Positions 1-12,639 of a stretch of DNA of 64,000 nucleotides are shown in pieces. The DNA comes from Muscardinus avellanarius (lineage: Eukaryota; Chordata; Mammalia; Rodentia; Gliridae). A program made the translations under genes and the position numbers. The notes beneath the pieces were generated by a model. It saw only the letters and a list, made by a program, of their open reading frames with translations. It made no database searches and was not told where the DNA came from. The stretch spans positions 84,258,619 through 84,322,618 of the forward strand of contig OY726571.1 of assembly GCA_963383645.1 (NCBI GenBank). The letters run 5' to 3'. Each line of letters opens with the position of its first letter. Within the stretch, counting starts at the first letter, position 1.

Positions 1-182
1 CTGTGGCACGTTCACTGAGAGTTTCAAACTGGAACTTGTTCCTTTTGGAAAGTCTTTTTCTGTTATTATAAAATGAGATCATTAGGGTCAGGTGCCTAAA
101 CTTCAGACTTTTTAATGGTTCTTGTTCATGCAAGTAAGATTTGTTAGTGCCTCTGTGTGACAGGCATTCTCCTAAGTGGTGG

Positions 183-209
183 AAACAAACAAACAAACAA
201 ACAAACAAA
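183..209. repeat. (AAAC)n microsatellite
   Basis: Six to seven AAAC units, not visibly attached to a SINE. Confidence 0.9.
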
Positions 210-337
210 GCTCTCTTGTCCTGGAGCGTACAAGCTGGCCTGAAACCGGGAGACAAGGATTCATAGGTCCAGCGTGTGGTGAGTCGGAGCTGAAGCCCGC
301 CTGGAGGGGGAGAGCGCGGGATGCAAGGAATTGTTCT

Positions 338-525
338 AGCTAGGTGGGCGTGGTGCCACACACTTGTAATCCCAGTACTTGGGAGGCTGAGATAGGAGGA
401 TCACAGGTTCAAGGCTAGCCGGCAACTTAGTGAGACCCAGTTTCAAAATTAAAAATTAAATAGGTCTGAGGGTGTAGTTTAGGGGCAGAATCTCCAGTAC
501 CACCAAAAAAAAAAAAAAAAAAAAA
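338..525 (+). mobile_element. SINE, MEN-type B1-dID dimer, older copy
   Basis: Head with gggcgtggtgccac and cttgtaatcccagtacttgg, linker of AAATT repeats, ID tail, then a 21-base poly(A). This is the first of the squirrel composite SINEs in the window. Confidence 0.9.
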
Positions 526-540
526 GAATATAAAAAGAAT

Positions 541-590
541 ATAGGGCTAGAAGTATAGTTTGGGGTAGATTGCTCTTGAGTTCAATCCCC

Positions 591-594
<4 letters not shown>
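541..594 (+). mobile_element. ID-type (tRNA-Ala-derived) SINE tail fragment
   Basis: Contains agggctagaagtatagtttg and the box-B-like gagttcaatccccaa, with no B1 head. Its A-rich end has become the purine tract that follows. Confidence 0.7.
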
Positions 595-630
<36 letters not shown>

Positions 631-711
631 AGAAAAGAAGAAGAAGAAGAAGAAGGAGGAGGAGGAGGAGGAGGAAGAGGGGAGGGGAAAGGAAAGGAAA
701 GGAAAGGAGGA
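593..711. repeat. Purine tract (GA)n(GAA)n(GGA)n(GGAAA)n
   Basis: About 120 bases, almost pure purine on the plus strand, grading from GA to GAA to GGA to GGAAA units. Probably an expanded ID tail. Confidence 0.92.
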
Positions 712-719
712 AGGACAAC

Positions 720-1200
720 AGTGGGAGGATGGAGTTGTTCTGGGTGGCCAGGTGCAGGAAGGGCTCTGGGGGAAAACGGAGGCGTAGGCAAAATGTTCTT
801 AGCAGAGAGAGGAGGAAGCGCTGCCCGTGGGGCTGCTGGAGCCAGGGAGGAAGCCAGGCCGCAGGGGCCAAATCCTGAGGGGCCTGGAGGCCACATGGCT
901 GAACCCCCAGTCCTGGAGAGGCAGCGGACATACGCTGCAAACAATTAAGCTGATCTTTAAATTCCTCTGTATATTCTTTGTGTTGTTTCAGCTGAAAAGC
1001 CTGAAAGAGGGTTGTCCTCAGTCACTAGTGTGGTGGGCAGTTTGCGCTTGCTGTGTTTGAATTCTTTTTCCTCACTAAAATCGTTATTCACGTCGTTTTC
1101 CCAATTATACTTTAGAATAGCATGGTAGCATATATCACAGAATAAATATATACTCTGTGTGTGTGCATGTTCGACCTCCCTGATCTATGCCCCCAGCTCC
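720..1200. other. Unique intronic sequence
   Basis: No recognised repeat or coding similarity. Open frames across 720-950 are driven by the adjacent purine tract. Confidence 0.6.
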
Positions 1201-1211
1201 TTTTAGTTCTT

Positions 1212-1296
1212 ATTTTTTGTCTTGAAACAAGAGTCTCATCAAGCTTCTACACACTATCCTCAAACAAGCCTGTGCCGCCATGCGTGGCTGGGTACT
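1212..1296 (-). mobile_element. Decayed SINE head fragment
   Basis: Antisense matches to the B1 part: cttgaaacaagagtctcatc, then gcctgtgccgccatgcgtgg. Heavily diverged. Confidence 0.4.
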
Positions 1297-1446
1297 GTGT
1301 TTAGTTTGCTGTAAGCGAATAGGGCTTTTGGTCACATGGCTCTCCATCTTAAAGCATCAGATACATCTGGCTCCCAGGGCCATCCTAGGGAATTTGCTTG
1401 ACAGAAAGTCTAGATCCCTGCCCCTAAGAAGTGTAGGGGCCGGCTG

Positions 1447-1454
1447 GCGCGTGC

Positions 1455-1485
<31 letters not shown>

Positions 1486-1524
1486 TGTGTGTTTGTGTGT
1501 GTGTGTATGTGTGTGTGTGTGTGT
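1447..1524. repeat. (GC)n(GT)n compound microsatellite
   Basis: About nine alternating CG units run directly into about 27 GT units, a perfect purine-pyrimidine alternation for most of its length. Confidence 0.95.
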
Positions 1525-2080
1525 CTTCATTTGCCTCAGCTTTTACTATTAGTAGATTTGTAGATCATAAAGTTGCATGCACTTGAGCAAGTATTTTGAG
1601 GTTAGAATATAGTTCTCAAGAAAACGTGGGAGGACGAGGCTGAGACAGGCCTGCTACAACACCCACACGGTCACCTCTCGACTGGAGCAGTTTCCCTTGC
1701 TCCTGACTCCAAAATCGAAATCCCAGATAGAGGTTTGGCACTGTCTCACCCCGTTCTGAGCAGGAGGATTGGTCCCGGGCTTGGGGAGAGATGGGAACCC
1801 AAGAAGCCCAGGATGCCCCCCTCTAATCCCCTTATTGACAGCAACCTCCCAGCCACCATCCAAGAGCCAGAGCCAGGGCTCAGCAGCTAGAATGTTCTGT
1901 GCTGTGCCTCTCCAGGAAAGAGACACAACAGCTGAAGCATATAGGGGACCATTCCTAATATTCTCCTTGTTTTAAGAAATGTATTACCACTCAGAAAGAA
2001 ATGCAGATAATTTTCGGGGTATCTGTTTATATCTTTAAATATGGGTATGAGCATTTGTTTTTGTTTAAAAACATTTTTTT
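1525..2080. other. Unique intronic sequence
   Basis: No repeat, RNA gene or exon recognised. Includes the moderately GC-rich 1650-1930 stretch, whose open frames on both strands have no recognisable domain. Confidence 0.55.
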
Positions 2081-2082
2081 TA

Positions 2083-2212
2083 AGGCACTGGGGATTGAAC
2101 CGAGGATGGTTCTACCTCTGAGCTTCACCACTAGCCTGATTTTACTCTTTTTTTTTTTTTAACGATCTTACTAAGTTGAGGAGGATCTCAGGTTCGCAGC
2201 CAACCTCAGCTT
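2083..2212 (-). mobile_element. Degenerate SINE, antisense
   Basis: ID tail remnant actggggattgaaccgagga, poly(T) at 2149-2160, then a short B1 remnant. No intact head. Confidence 0.6.
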
Positions 2213-2324
2213 TAAACATTAAAAAAAATATGCAGGAAAACAATAACTGTAAATAAGACAATGGTCGATGGATGAGAGAGGTCTAACAAAGTTGGGGGAG
2301 GGGCCCACATTGTGGGGAAAGCAC

Positions 2325-2532
2325 TTTTTTGGGGCGATACTGAAGATTAAACCCAGGGACACTCTACCACCGAGCTACATCTCAGCCCTATTTTTTATTC
2401 TCTATTTTGAAACAGGGTCTCATTGAGTTGCAAAGAGCCTCACTAAGTAGCTGAGGCTGCCCGCGAATCTCGATCCTCCTGTCTCAGCCTCCCAAATGCT
2501 GGGATTACAAGCGTGCGCCACCACGCCCGGTT
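2325..2532 (-). mobile_element. SINE, B1-dID dimer, type B
   Basis: Full antisense copy ending gcgtgcgccaccacgcccgg. The 64-residue open frame at 2443-2637 is only SINE sequence. Confidence 0.92.
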
Positions 2533-4020
2533 TGTTTTATATTTATTTAAGCTCAATTTACATTTGAACTTAAATTTACTGTTTTCCTTTGACTTTAGAT
2601 CTTTCCCTGGTTTCTCACAGCTTGTCTCTTCTTTCATCTTGATGGTGGCTCCCAGATGAACACCCTTTCACAAGGTTTTTTGTACATTTTAGTAACCAAT
2701 TCCTCCTGCGCCCAGTTCATCAGCTATGGTCCAAAATATTTCCCCTTCATTCTGAATTCTGACTGTATAGTGTAACTGTTAAACGTTCTTTATAACTGTT
2801 ATGCTAAACCTTAATATATAGACATGCTTGCTAATATGTAGATAGGCTAAGGCTTGAGGCAGGAACAGGCCACCACCACCGTGCACACCAGGCTGGCCAG
2901 AGAGGCCGGCGGATCAGTAGCGAGGCAGACAGTGGAAACTGGGTGCAGATCAAGGCTGTGTTTGAAGGAATGGAGGCTCCTGTGGTAGCGCCCGTGAACA
3001 GTGACAGGGCAGTCTACCGAGGGCCGAGAAGCTCATAGGTTTCTGTGAATTGAAGAAACGGAAAAGGGCTGATTCCGAGGTTTTGTTAGCAGGTTTTATT
3101 CTGAATGGGTACGTGTGTACAAGTGAGGGAGAGGCCAAGGGAAGGCAAACTTTGGAGATAACATGATGGACAAGGGAAGGAGGCCTGGCGTTGGCATTCA
3201 GAGCCATCTGTATAGTGATGGTAGGACGGCAATGACCCTTGGTGGCTCGCCTGGAGGATGGGCAGGAGAGAGGCAGCTCCTCACGGAGCCCTGGGGTTTG
3301 AACAGAGATGTGGGGGCCCTGGCAAGACCTGGTAGGGGCAGAACCAGAGTGTAGAGAGCTGCTACCAATGAAGGGCAGAGACCTGGAAGAATGTAGGGCT
3401 CTGCAAGCCAGAGGGAGAAGATATTTCTAGAAAGGCAGTCTGCCCAATATTTTGTAGGCTGGGTTTGTTGTTTTGGGATGATGTTTTTTGTTAGCTTTGA
3501 TGTCTCTCATTATGGTTCTCCTCCTCAGGTGACATAAGTTTCCACTGTTGAACTAAGTCTCCAATGTCCCTGCAAAAAGGCAGCTCATTTTGGGGGGATG
3601 GGACACATACCCCATAATCATCCTGTAGTATAGAAGGTAACCAATTTAGAAGTTGCTGGCATGGCATTGGTGCGAAATGAACACATTCAGGAAAAAACCC
3701 TCTTGGAATTTTGAATTTGGATGGTGTCTTTGGCTTGGATCATGAGGTTTGATTTTCCCTCTGGAAGCTGGGCTGCAACAGCACCTATAGCTCCCCTTCA
3801 GCCAGCCCCTTGATCCTGGGAGACAGCTTACACCAAGGGGTGTGCTGTGTTGCTGATCTAGGGCACTAGGTAGGTCAGGTGTACTGAGTGCATTTTTTAC
3901 TGATGATTTTTTATTACGTAAATCACACATCCAGGAGCCTCTTCATGGAAAAGATAGAGATACAAATAATGATAAAAATTTGACATATGACTCATTTTGG
4001 CTCTCAGACATAATGGGTTT
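2533..4020. other. Unique intronic sequence
   Basis: About 1.5 kb with no recognised repeat, exon or RNA. Moderately GC-rich around 2840-3420. Confidence 0.55.
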
Positions 4021-4024
4021 GGTT

Positions 4025-4238
4025 CAGGAATCAGAAAGCTCTTTCTCTATAAAGAACCAGATAATACATATTTTGAGCTTGGTGAAAATTATATTCTGTG
4101 CAGTAACTACCCGACTCTGTGGTTAAAGTTTGAAAACAACTATGGAAAAACCTGTCAAGGACGGATGTGGCTCTGTCCCGTAAAACTTTATTCCCCAACA
4201 GGCCCTGGCCACGTTTAGCCCATGAGTCCTAATTCTCC
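4025..4238 (+). mobile_element. hAT-type non-autonomous DNA transposon relic
   Basis: Diverged but collinear with a well-known mammalian hAT/Charlie-class MER element: ctctataaagaaccagataa, atattttgagctt, gcagtaactacccgactctg, then taaaactttatt near the right end. The exact family name is uncertain. A second copy in the opposite orientation is at 13327-13514. Confidence 0.65.
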
Positions 4239-4879
4239 AGACCCTGTGCATTTTCAGAGTCAAACTGGAACCTTTAGGAGTCCATCAATGTATAAGTATT
4301 TTAATTAAATGTATTTTCATTAAAAAGGGAACTACCTAATTTGTTATTTTATGTTAAAAATACTTTATAAAAAATTAAATTTGCCAGTCTCATCTTCCAG
4401 AATTTTAATTATGTATGCTTTACCCTTGATAGAGTTAATCACAATTTGGAGACAGGTGTAGATAGGCGCATCCCATCTTCCTCTGCCTAATTTTTTTTAT
4501 GTTCATGGATATGTCCCTGAATAATATCTTATTATTTATTTTACGTTGTATATTCTGTGTTCAAAGGTGGAGGGGACATTTGGCTCACAATTGAGTATAA
4601 CATTGCGAGTAAATAGTACATGCAGAATGCATTACATTTCCCATGGATGTAACACGCTCCTCTACCACATACCGAAACTTCTCTGTTTCAGATTAAGTGC
4701 TTAATCTGTTCTTAGAATAAAATAATTTGTTCACAGGCACACTGCTGTGACTGAGGTCTGCCACGTACGGAGGGCTTAGTATCACTGGCTCTGGCTTTCA
4801 CATGGCTGTTGATATCTGCTGTCTGGGGTTTCTCTGTGCACAGCCCCCTCCACACGCAGCCATTGATTTTCCTGAGAAA
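4239..4879. other. AT-rich unique intronic sequence
   Basis: No recognised feature in this stretch. Confidence 0.5.
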
Positions 4880-5958
4880 CAAAACAGCTCAAGTGTCTAG
4901 ACCATTCAGCCGTGAGATAATAGCCTTTTTCACAACTGGTGCTGGGACAACTAGATATCCATCTCAAATAGTGAAGTTGGACCCTTACCCATGCACAGAG
5001 ATGAACTCAAAATGGACCATAGCAACACATGCAAAAGACAAAACTGTAAAACTTTTAGAATAAAGCATGGGAGTAAATCTTCATGTTCTTGGGTTATCGA
5101 AACGTGATACCCAAAATATAAGTGATAAAATAAAATGTAGGTAAATTAAACTTTTTTTTTTTCTTGCTTCATAGCCACCATTAAGGGAATAAAAAGACAA
5201 CCCTCATCCTGGGAGGAAAAGACTTGTTTCCAGACTATATAAAAAACTTTTACAAGTCAATAACAAAAAGACAAATAGCCCAGTTTTGAAATGGACAAAG
5301 TATTCGATTATACTTTTCTGTAAAGAGCCCATACAGATGGCCAACCGCACACGAAAAGATGCTCAATATCATTAGTCATCAGGAAAATGCATATCAGAAC
5401 CACAATGAGGTACCACTTTAAACCGCGAGCATCGCCGTGTTCAAGAAGACAGACCACAACAAATGTTGGTTAGGACGGGGAGAAATTGGAACCTTTAGTC
5501 ATTTCTGGTGAGAATGTGAACTGGCGTGGCCACTTAGAAAAACAGCCTGGCAGCCCCTCAAAATGTTAAACATAGTGTCAGTATACGATGGTGCACCGAT
5601 TCTATTTCTCTGTACGCGTATCCAAGAGAAATGAAAGCTTTAAGTAAGAGAAGCCAGTCACAAAAGCCTACATATCGTATGATTCCATTTTTACGAAATG
5701 CGCACAGTTGGTAGAGACATTCTGCAGAGACTTTTCTGTAGAGTAGATTAGTGACTGTCTGGACCCACAGTGGGCTGGGGCTGGGGAATGTTTGCTAATG
5801 GATACAGAGTTTCTTTTTGTGGTGATGAAAATGTTCTGGAATTAGATGGTAATGATGATGGCATAATGCTGTGATTATACGAAAACCGCAGGATCGTAAA
5901 CTTGAAAATGGCGAATTTTATGGTATGTAAATTATATCTCAATAAAACCGTTACTTAA
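4880..5958 (+). mobile_element. Old L1 (LINE-1) 3' end, 5'-truncated
   Basis: Begins in the ORF2 C-terminal region (ctggtgctgggacaactaga; relic frame reading KLDPYPCTEMNSKW), runs through the C-terminal coding remnant and into an L1M-type 3' UTR (gatgaaaatgttctggaatt, gtatgtaaattatatctcaa) and ends at an A-rich tail near 5950. Many stops and indels; not functional. Confidence 0.88.
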
Positions 5959-6649
5959 AAAGAATAAAAAGGTCCTAGATTTGCCTTCGTGGCTTTGAAA
6001 GATTATGGGTGAGACATACTTCTTTCTTTCATAGCTCCGTAGTGAGCTTTACTCACAGACCTAGACAAAATTAGGCTGAGCTGAGTCCTCAGTGAGCAGC
6101 TGCCCAAGTTCCCGCAATATCTCTGTGTGTACAGACCGCAGCGTCTGCTCAGGGGATGCCCAGGACCTGGATACACGGAAGGCTGCTGACCTCACTCACC
6201 CTATCCAGAGGTCTTTCCACATGAAGACTGAGGCCGTTCCCAAGGCATGAAACACAATGGGAACTATTTTCAGCCTCTTCATTTTAGGGGATTTAACCTT
6301 AGCTAATTTGCTTATTTTGTATAGGGATGATTACGAAAAAAAAAAAAGTACACTGGTCACATTTTTTAAAAAAATAACTACTTTCAAGAACTGCACGATA
6401 CTGAAATATTTATCAGCACCCTCTTAGAAGTTAGTCAATTCATATAATAAACATTAGCATCTTGCTATATGTACTGTGCCTTATAATAAAAAAATTATAG
6501 ATACTTTTAATATACTACAAAGTCATCCTTATATCTTAAAATTGGAAACAAAAGAACCCTTTAAAAATTAATGGTATCCTAAAGCACACATTCTCAGTCT
6601 TCTCTGTGCACACATATCAATTGGCATTCATTAAAAATGTGAATGTCAA
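5959..6649. other. AT-rich unique intronic sequence
   Basis: No recognised feature; includes a short poly(A) at 6338-6348. Confidence 0.5.
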
Positions 6650-6874
6650 GCCGGGCTTGGCGCACGCTTGTAATCCCAGCATTCTGGAGGCTGAGACTGA
6701 AGGACTGTGGTTCATGGACAGCCTCAGCTACCTAGTGAGGCCCTCTGCAACTTAGTGAGACCCTGTTTTAAAATGAAAAATAAAAAAATAGGGCAAGGGG
6801 TGTAGCTCAGAGCGACATCGAATGCCCCTGGGTTCCATCCCCAGACCCACCAAAAAAATAAATAAATAAATAAA
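6650..6874 (+). mobile_element. SINE, B1-dID dimer, type B
   Basis: Head cgggcttggcgcacgcttg, linker aaaataaaaaaatagggcaa, ID tail, ends in (AAAT)n. Confidence 0.92.
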
Positions 6875-6897
6875 AGTTGATGTCCTAGGTTCCCACA

Positions 6898-7028
6898 GGG
6901 GCTGGGAGTATAGCTTAGAGGTAGAATGCCTCTGTGTTCAAGAGAAAGAGGGAGGGAGGGGGAGAGAGAAAAGAAAAAGAAGAAGAGAGGGAGGGGAGTA
7001 GGAAGAAGAAGAGGAGTAGGAGGAAGAG
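6898..7028 (+). mobile_element. ID-type tail fragment plus GA-rich tract
   Basis: ggggctgggagtatagctta then aggtagaatgcctctgtgtt, passing at 6941 into (GGGA)n/(GAA)n. Same architecture as 541-711. Confidence 0.75.
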
Positions 7029-7316
7029 ATATCAAATTAGATTTTAAGGAACACCCGAGGAGTAGGGCTTTGCACTACGGTAAAGAGGCGGTAATCTTTA
7101 AGGGTGGTCACATCACCACAGGTACATGAATGGACATGACAGTATTTTCAAGCTATTTGATGTTGGGTGACATCCACACTCTTCCACTGTTAGACAACAC
7201 TACCGTTTCTAGCCCACATCCCCCTCACAGTATGTGCGACCATAGTCCCTGTGGCCCAGCCACCGTCTTCACAACTGCCGTCCACTAATGCAGCCTCACG
7301 TCTGCGCCTCTTCCAG

Positions 7317-7509
7317 ATCTCCTTCGACCTGGCGGAGTACACCGCGGATGTGGACGGGGTTGGCACTTTGCGGCTTCTGGATGCAATTAAGACCTGTGGC
7401 CTGATCAACTCCGTGAAGTTCTACCAGGCCTCCACCAGCGAGCTGTATGGGAAAGTGCAAGAAATACCCCAGAAGGAGACCACCCCTTTCTACCCTCGGT
7501 CGCCCTACG
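7317..7509 (+). CDS. GMDS: GMDS internal exon (probably exon 5): catalytic Thr/Glu/Tyr segment
   Basis: This 193-bp exon encodes 64 codons plus one base, about residues 116-179 of GDP-mannose 4,6-dehydratase, an NADP-dependent short-chain dehydrogenase/reductase-fold enzyme. It reads from [20 protein letters not shown] through [12 protein letters not shown] to FYPRSPY. Visible functional residues, by human numbering from memory, are Tyr123 (NADP contact), Thr155 and Glu157 in the S-T-S-E motif, and catalytic Tyr179, the last full codon (TAC 7506-7508). The acceptor is cctcttccag before ATC and the donor is TACG then gtgaga. The exon starts in phase 0 and ends in phase 1. Compared with the human protein as I remember it, the only difference is Ile for Val near residue 139. 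The exon is GC- and CpG-richer than its surroundings. Exon number is by analogy with human. Gene identity is very secure. Confidence 0.97.
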
Positions 7510-8708
<1,199 letters not shown>

Positions 8709-8946
8709 TAGTAACTCTTCTAGTAATTGCAGAGAGAATTGCAAACGTTAACAGTAGTACGTTCATTGTGCACTTGTTCTACAGAACTTACGCTCTCTAA
8801 GTGTGTGTTGCATAGAGCATTAAGTTCATTCTGCGTATGTTCTATAGACTGTGAACACTTTTATACCTATTTCCAATTATTATAAATGTCAAAAGTGGTA
8901 AACGAAGTAATATAAACCTGACCTTAATTGCTTATCAGGTTAGTGG

Positions 8947-8949
<3 letters not shown>

Positions 8950-8990
<41 letters not shown>

Positions 8991-9162
8991 TACTGAGGTT
9001 CCTGGAAGCCCTTCTACCTCCGGGCTATACTCCCAGACCTATTTTATTTAGTTGGAAACAGGGTCTCCTAAGCCAGCGCACACGGCTGGCTTTGAACCAG
9101 TGTGATCCTCCTGTCTCTGCCTCCCAAGCGCGGGGATTACAAGCTTGCGCCACCAGGCCCTG
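8950..9162 (-). mobile_element. SINE, type A, with (GT)n tail
   Basis: The poly(A) end has become a GT microsatellite at 8950-8990 (21 units). Body 8990-9162 carries ggttcctggaagcccttcta and gcttgcgccaccaggccc. Confidence 0.9.
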
Positions 9163-9351
9163 CTAGTGGGTATTTTTAATTTAACATGAAAAACTGGGCA
9201 GCGGACCAGTTTCACCATTTTCATTAGTAGGTCTTATCAAGCATGTTTTTAGCCCAAAGTTGCCATATGAATGTGAAGGATAAAGAGGAAACTCTTGATT
9301 GTTTCTGGCGGTCTCTCCTGTTCTCGTACACTCAACCAGTTGCATTTCAGT

Positions 9352-9370
9352 TTATATATATATATATATT
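9352..9370. repeat. (TA)n microsatellite
   Basis: Nine TA units. Confidence 0.85.
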
Positions 9371-9440
9371 CCATTAAGCAGATACCCCAAAATAAGTAGC
9401 TTTAAGAGGGTTTTTTTTATTGTTTTTGTTTTTGTTTTTA

Positions 9441-9603
9441 GTGGTACTGGGGGTGGAACCCAGGGGCCTTCTACCTCCGGGCTATACTCTCAGACCTATT
9501 TTATATTTTATTTGGAAACAGGGTCTCGTAAGCTGCCCTGCGTGATCCTCCTGTCTCTGCCTCCCAAGCGCAGGGATTATAAGTGTGTGCCACCACGCCC
9601 GGC
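9441..9603 (-). mobile_element. SINE, type A, internally shortened head
   Basis: gtggtactgggggtggaacc through gtgtgccaccacgcccggc. About 30 bases of the head are missing after gtctcgtaagctgccctg. Confidence 0.9.
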
Positions 9604-9829
9604 TTTTTTTTTTTTTTTTTTTTGATACTGGGGATGGAACCCAGAGGCATACTACCTCCGAGCTACACCCCCAGCCATATATATACATATACATATATAT
9701 TTTTTAATTTTTTTGAATCAAGGTCTCATTGAGTTGCAAAGGGCCTCACTAGGTAGTAGCTAAGGCTATCCTGGAACTGCGATCTCCTGTCCCAGCCTCT
9801 CAAATATGGGATTACAAGTGTGCCCGGTT
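9604..9829 (-). mobile_element. SINE, type B
   Basis: Abuts the previous SINE directly: its poly(T) begins at 9604. The linker has expanded into TA/ACATAT repeats at 9677-9700. Confidence 0.88.
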
Positions 9830-9861
9830 TAGAGTTTATCTTTATTTTTATTTTTATTTTT

Positions 9862-10065
9862 TTGTGGGTCTGGGAATGGAACCCAGGGGCATTTGACCTC
9901 CGAGCTACACCCCCTGCCCTATTTTTTTATTCTTTATTTTTGAAACAGGGTCTCACTGAGTTGCAGAGGGCCTCACTAAGTAGCTCAGGCTGGCCGCGAA
10001 CCGCGATCCTCCAGGTCTCAGCTTCCCAAATGCTGGGATTACAAGTGTGCGCCACCACGCCCGGC
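9862..10065 (-). mobile_element. SINE, type B
   Basis: Third of a head-to-tail trio. Flanked by a short target-site duplication, tagagtttat, at about 9829 and 10066. Confidence 0.92.
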
Positions 10066-10248
10066 TAGAGTTTATTTTTGAATGAGTTTGAAAGCAGTTC
10101 TTTTAGTGAGAAGCACTATCAGCTTTTTTCTGTTTGCATGGGCTTATTACCTCTTCATCACTGTCATTGAGACTATTAGCAACCTGCTAATGTTCCTGTT
10201 CCTCAGAATTCAGCTTTAAATGAGAAAAAATAGACTCCATCCTTACTT

Positions 10249-10482
10249 ACTTCTTTTCTTCTTCTTCTTTTTGGGGGGGTGTGTACTAGGGATGGAACCC
10301 AGGGGCATTCTACCTCCGAGCTGCACCCCCAGCCTTATTTTTTATTCTTTCTTTTGAAACAGGGTCTCACTGAGTTGCAAAGGGCCTCATTCAGTAGTAG
10401 CTGAGGCTGTCCGCGAACCTCGATCCTCCTGTCTCAGCCTCCCGAATGCTGGGATCACAAGCGTGCGCCACCACGCCTGACT
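10249..10482 (-). mobile_element. SINE, type B, with target-site duplication
   Basis: Direct repeats tccatccttactt at 10236-10248 and 10483-10495 bracket the element. The tail is (TTC)n plus a G run. Confidence 0.93.
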
Positions 10483-10495
10483 TCCATCCTTACTT

Positions 10496-11123
10496 CTGAT
10501 TTAATGAAGCATGAGGAATCCTAGCCAAGCGTCGGCACTTTCTACAAAGTAAAAATTATCTACATAATCTAATTCCCAGAATTCTTACTCCGTTTAACTA
10601 TCACGCAGTCCTTTAGTGTGAGAATAAAAGCAAAGACCCGTGTTACAGACTGTTTCTTGCCCGGCAACTCATACTCGTAATGCTTATAATTTTTCAATGA
10701 AACTTTATATGTCTGTATAACCACCTAATTAAACCACCAAATCATGAAGAAAGATTAAAGTGACAGGTTTATAAAGGTGTCTTTAGCGTCGGTACAGTTT
10801 TATTTTATAATTGCTGACGTTAAATAGCCCATGATGGACTGTGAAAGCGTACGATGCTAGCCGGTCATCCGTTGCCCCAACAGCCAGAAACATTTCTTTA
10901 ATTAATTTTGTGGTTCTGGGTGTCACTAGTAAGAGAAAAGGAAAAGGAAGATCTTAGTGTTAAGCTGTCCTTACCTGCAGCATCTGGTATGTGGGGAGCT
11001 CAAGGAATCTGTGATCTGTCTTCCTTCTCACCAGCATGATCACACACAGCCTTTGGGTTTCTGTGTTCTTCCCTGCTCCGGCTTTTCCACCTGAAAAGCA
11101 AATAGTTAAAAGTTAATTATTAT
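10496..11123. other. Unique intronic sequence
   Basis: No repeat or exon recognised. It contains gtacgatgctagccggtc and other CpG-bearing stretches but no gene-like signal. Confidence 0.55.
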
Positions 11124-11315
11124 GCCAGGCGTGGTGGCGCACGCTTGTAATCCCCACGCTTGGGAGGTGGAGACAGGAGGATCGCTCAGGTTTGAAGCCA
11201 GCCTCACTGGTTTAAGAGACCCTGTTTCCAAATAAAATCTAAAATAGGTCTGGGAGTATAGCCCGGAGGTAGAAGGGTTCCACCCCCCACTACCACCAAA
11301 AAAAAAAAAAAAAAA
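11124..11315 (+). mobile_element. SINE, type A
   Basis: gccaggcgtggtggcgcacg to poly(A). Flanks agttaattattat and agtcaattattgt are a slightly diverged target-site duplication. Confidence 0.92.
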
Positions 11316-11389
11316 GTCAATTATTGTGAATTAGGATAAGGGAGGGAAAAGCATTCTTAGATAATAGAGTGTTAAAAAGATAAATTGTG

Positions 11390-11609
11390 GCCGGGTACGG
11401 CGGTGCACGCTTGTAATCCTAGCATGCTGGAGGCTGAGACCCGAGGATCGTGGTTCACGGACTGTCCCAGCTGCTTAGCGAGGCCTTTTGCAACTCAGTG
11501 AGACCCTGTTTCAAAAGTAAAAAGACTAAAGAATAGGCCTGGGGGCTCAGAGGTATAGTGCTCCTGGGTTCCATCCCCAGTACAAAAACAATGAATAAAT
11601 AAATAAATT
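11390..11609 (+). mobile_element. SINE, type B
   Basis: ggccgggtacggcggtgcac to ccatccccagtac and an (AAAT)n tail. Confidence 0.92.
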
Positions 11610-11611
11610 TT

Positions 11612-11794
11612 AAGCTAGGCATGGTGCCGCATGCGTGTTTATAATCCCAGTCCTTGGAAAGCTGAGACAGGTTTGCGGACAGCCTCAACTACTTAGGGAG
11701 GATCTCCACAACTTAGTGAGAACCTGTTTCCAAATAAAGAATAAAAAATAGGTCTGGGGCTGTAGTTGGGAGGTAGAGTGCCCCAGTACTGCAA

Positions 11795-11836
<42 letters not shown>
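11612..11836 (+). mobile_element. SINE, B1-dID dimer, with (AAT)n tail
   Basis: Follows the previous SINE almost directly. The tail has become 13 AAT units (11797-11836). Confidence 0.9.
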
Positions 11837-11956
11837 TTGAATATAATTCCCCATTCTTTCTTTGTACCTCAGAGTGAAAACCTTTATTTCAGTCACTGTT
11901 AATCATTTTCTTTAAAAAAATCAAAAATGTAATACTTCTTTATTTAAAAGAAAATT

Positions 11957-12030
11957 AGAGCTAGGAATATAGCTCATTGGTAGTGTGCTTTATTAGCATA
12001 TGTGAGACCTGCATTCCTTGCCAGTACCTT
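11957..12030 (+). mobile_element. ID element (single tRNA-Ala-derived SINE)
   Basis: gagctaggaatatagctcat and a weakened box B, no B1 head. Diverged monomer. Confidence 0.7.
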
Positions 12031-12450
12031 CAAAAGAAAAATAATAAATTATTTAATAACTAAAGGGAAAATTAAAAAGTTACTTCTCTACTTTAACTTC
12101 CCTACACCCAGATGCACTGTTAGCATCCCTTCAGAAATGCCCCGTGTGACCTCAAACCTACAAAGAGAGTTATCCTATATGGATCATTCTCCAACCCGGG
12201 GCCTCTGTTAAATGTTTATTAAAAACTTTAACCTTGTTGCATGCACCATTTTGTTTTATTTTATTACATATCTGGAAATCAGTGTGTTTCTTTTGTTTCA
12301 TTTATTTATTTTGATTATTTAATCAAAAAATGAGAAAATATAGTTACATAGGAAAATTATACTAAAACTTTGATAAAATATATAACGTTATTTATAGCAT
12401 TTCTTAAAACTTGAAAATTAATTTTCATAGTAAGTTAGTCTGGCAATAAT

Positions 12451-12634
12451 TTTTTTTTTTTTTTTGGCACTGGGGGTTGAGTTCAGGCTCATTCTATCTC
12501 CAAGCTATACCTTTGCCTCTCATCTATTTTTGGAAACAGGATCTCACTAAATTGCTGAGGTTGGTCTTGAAGCTAAGTCCTCCTGTCTTAGCCTCCCAAG
12601 TGCAAGGATTATAGATGTTTACCACTGAACCTGG
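12451..12634 (-). mobile_element. SINE, B1-dID dimer, older copy
   Basis: Poly(T) then ggcactgggggttgagttca to ccactgaacctggc. Flank ctggcaataat recurs on both sides, consistent with a target-site duplication. Confidence 0.88.
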
Positions 12635-12639
12635 CAATA

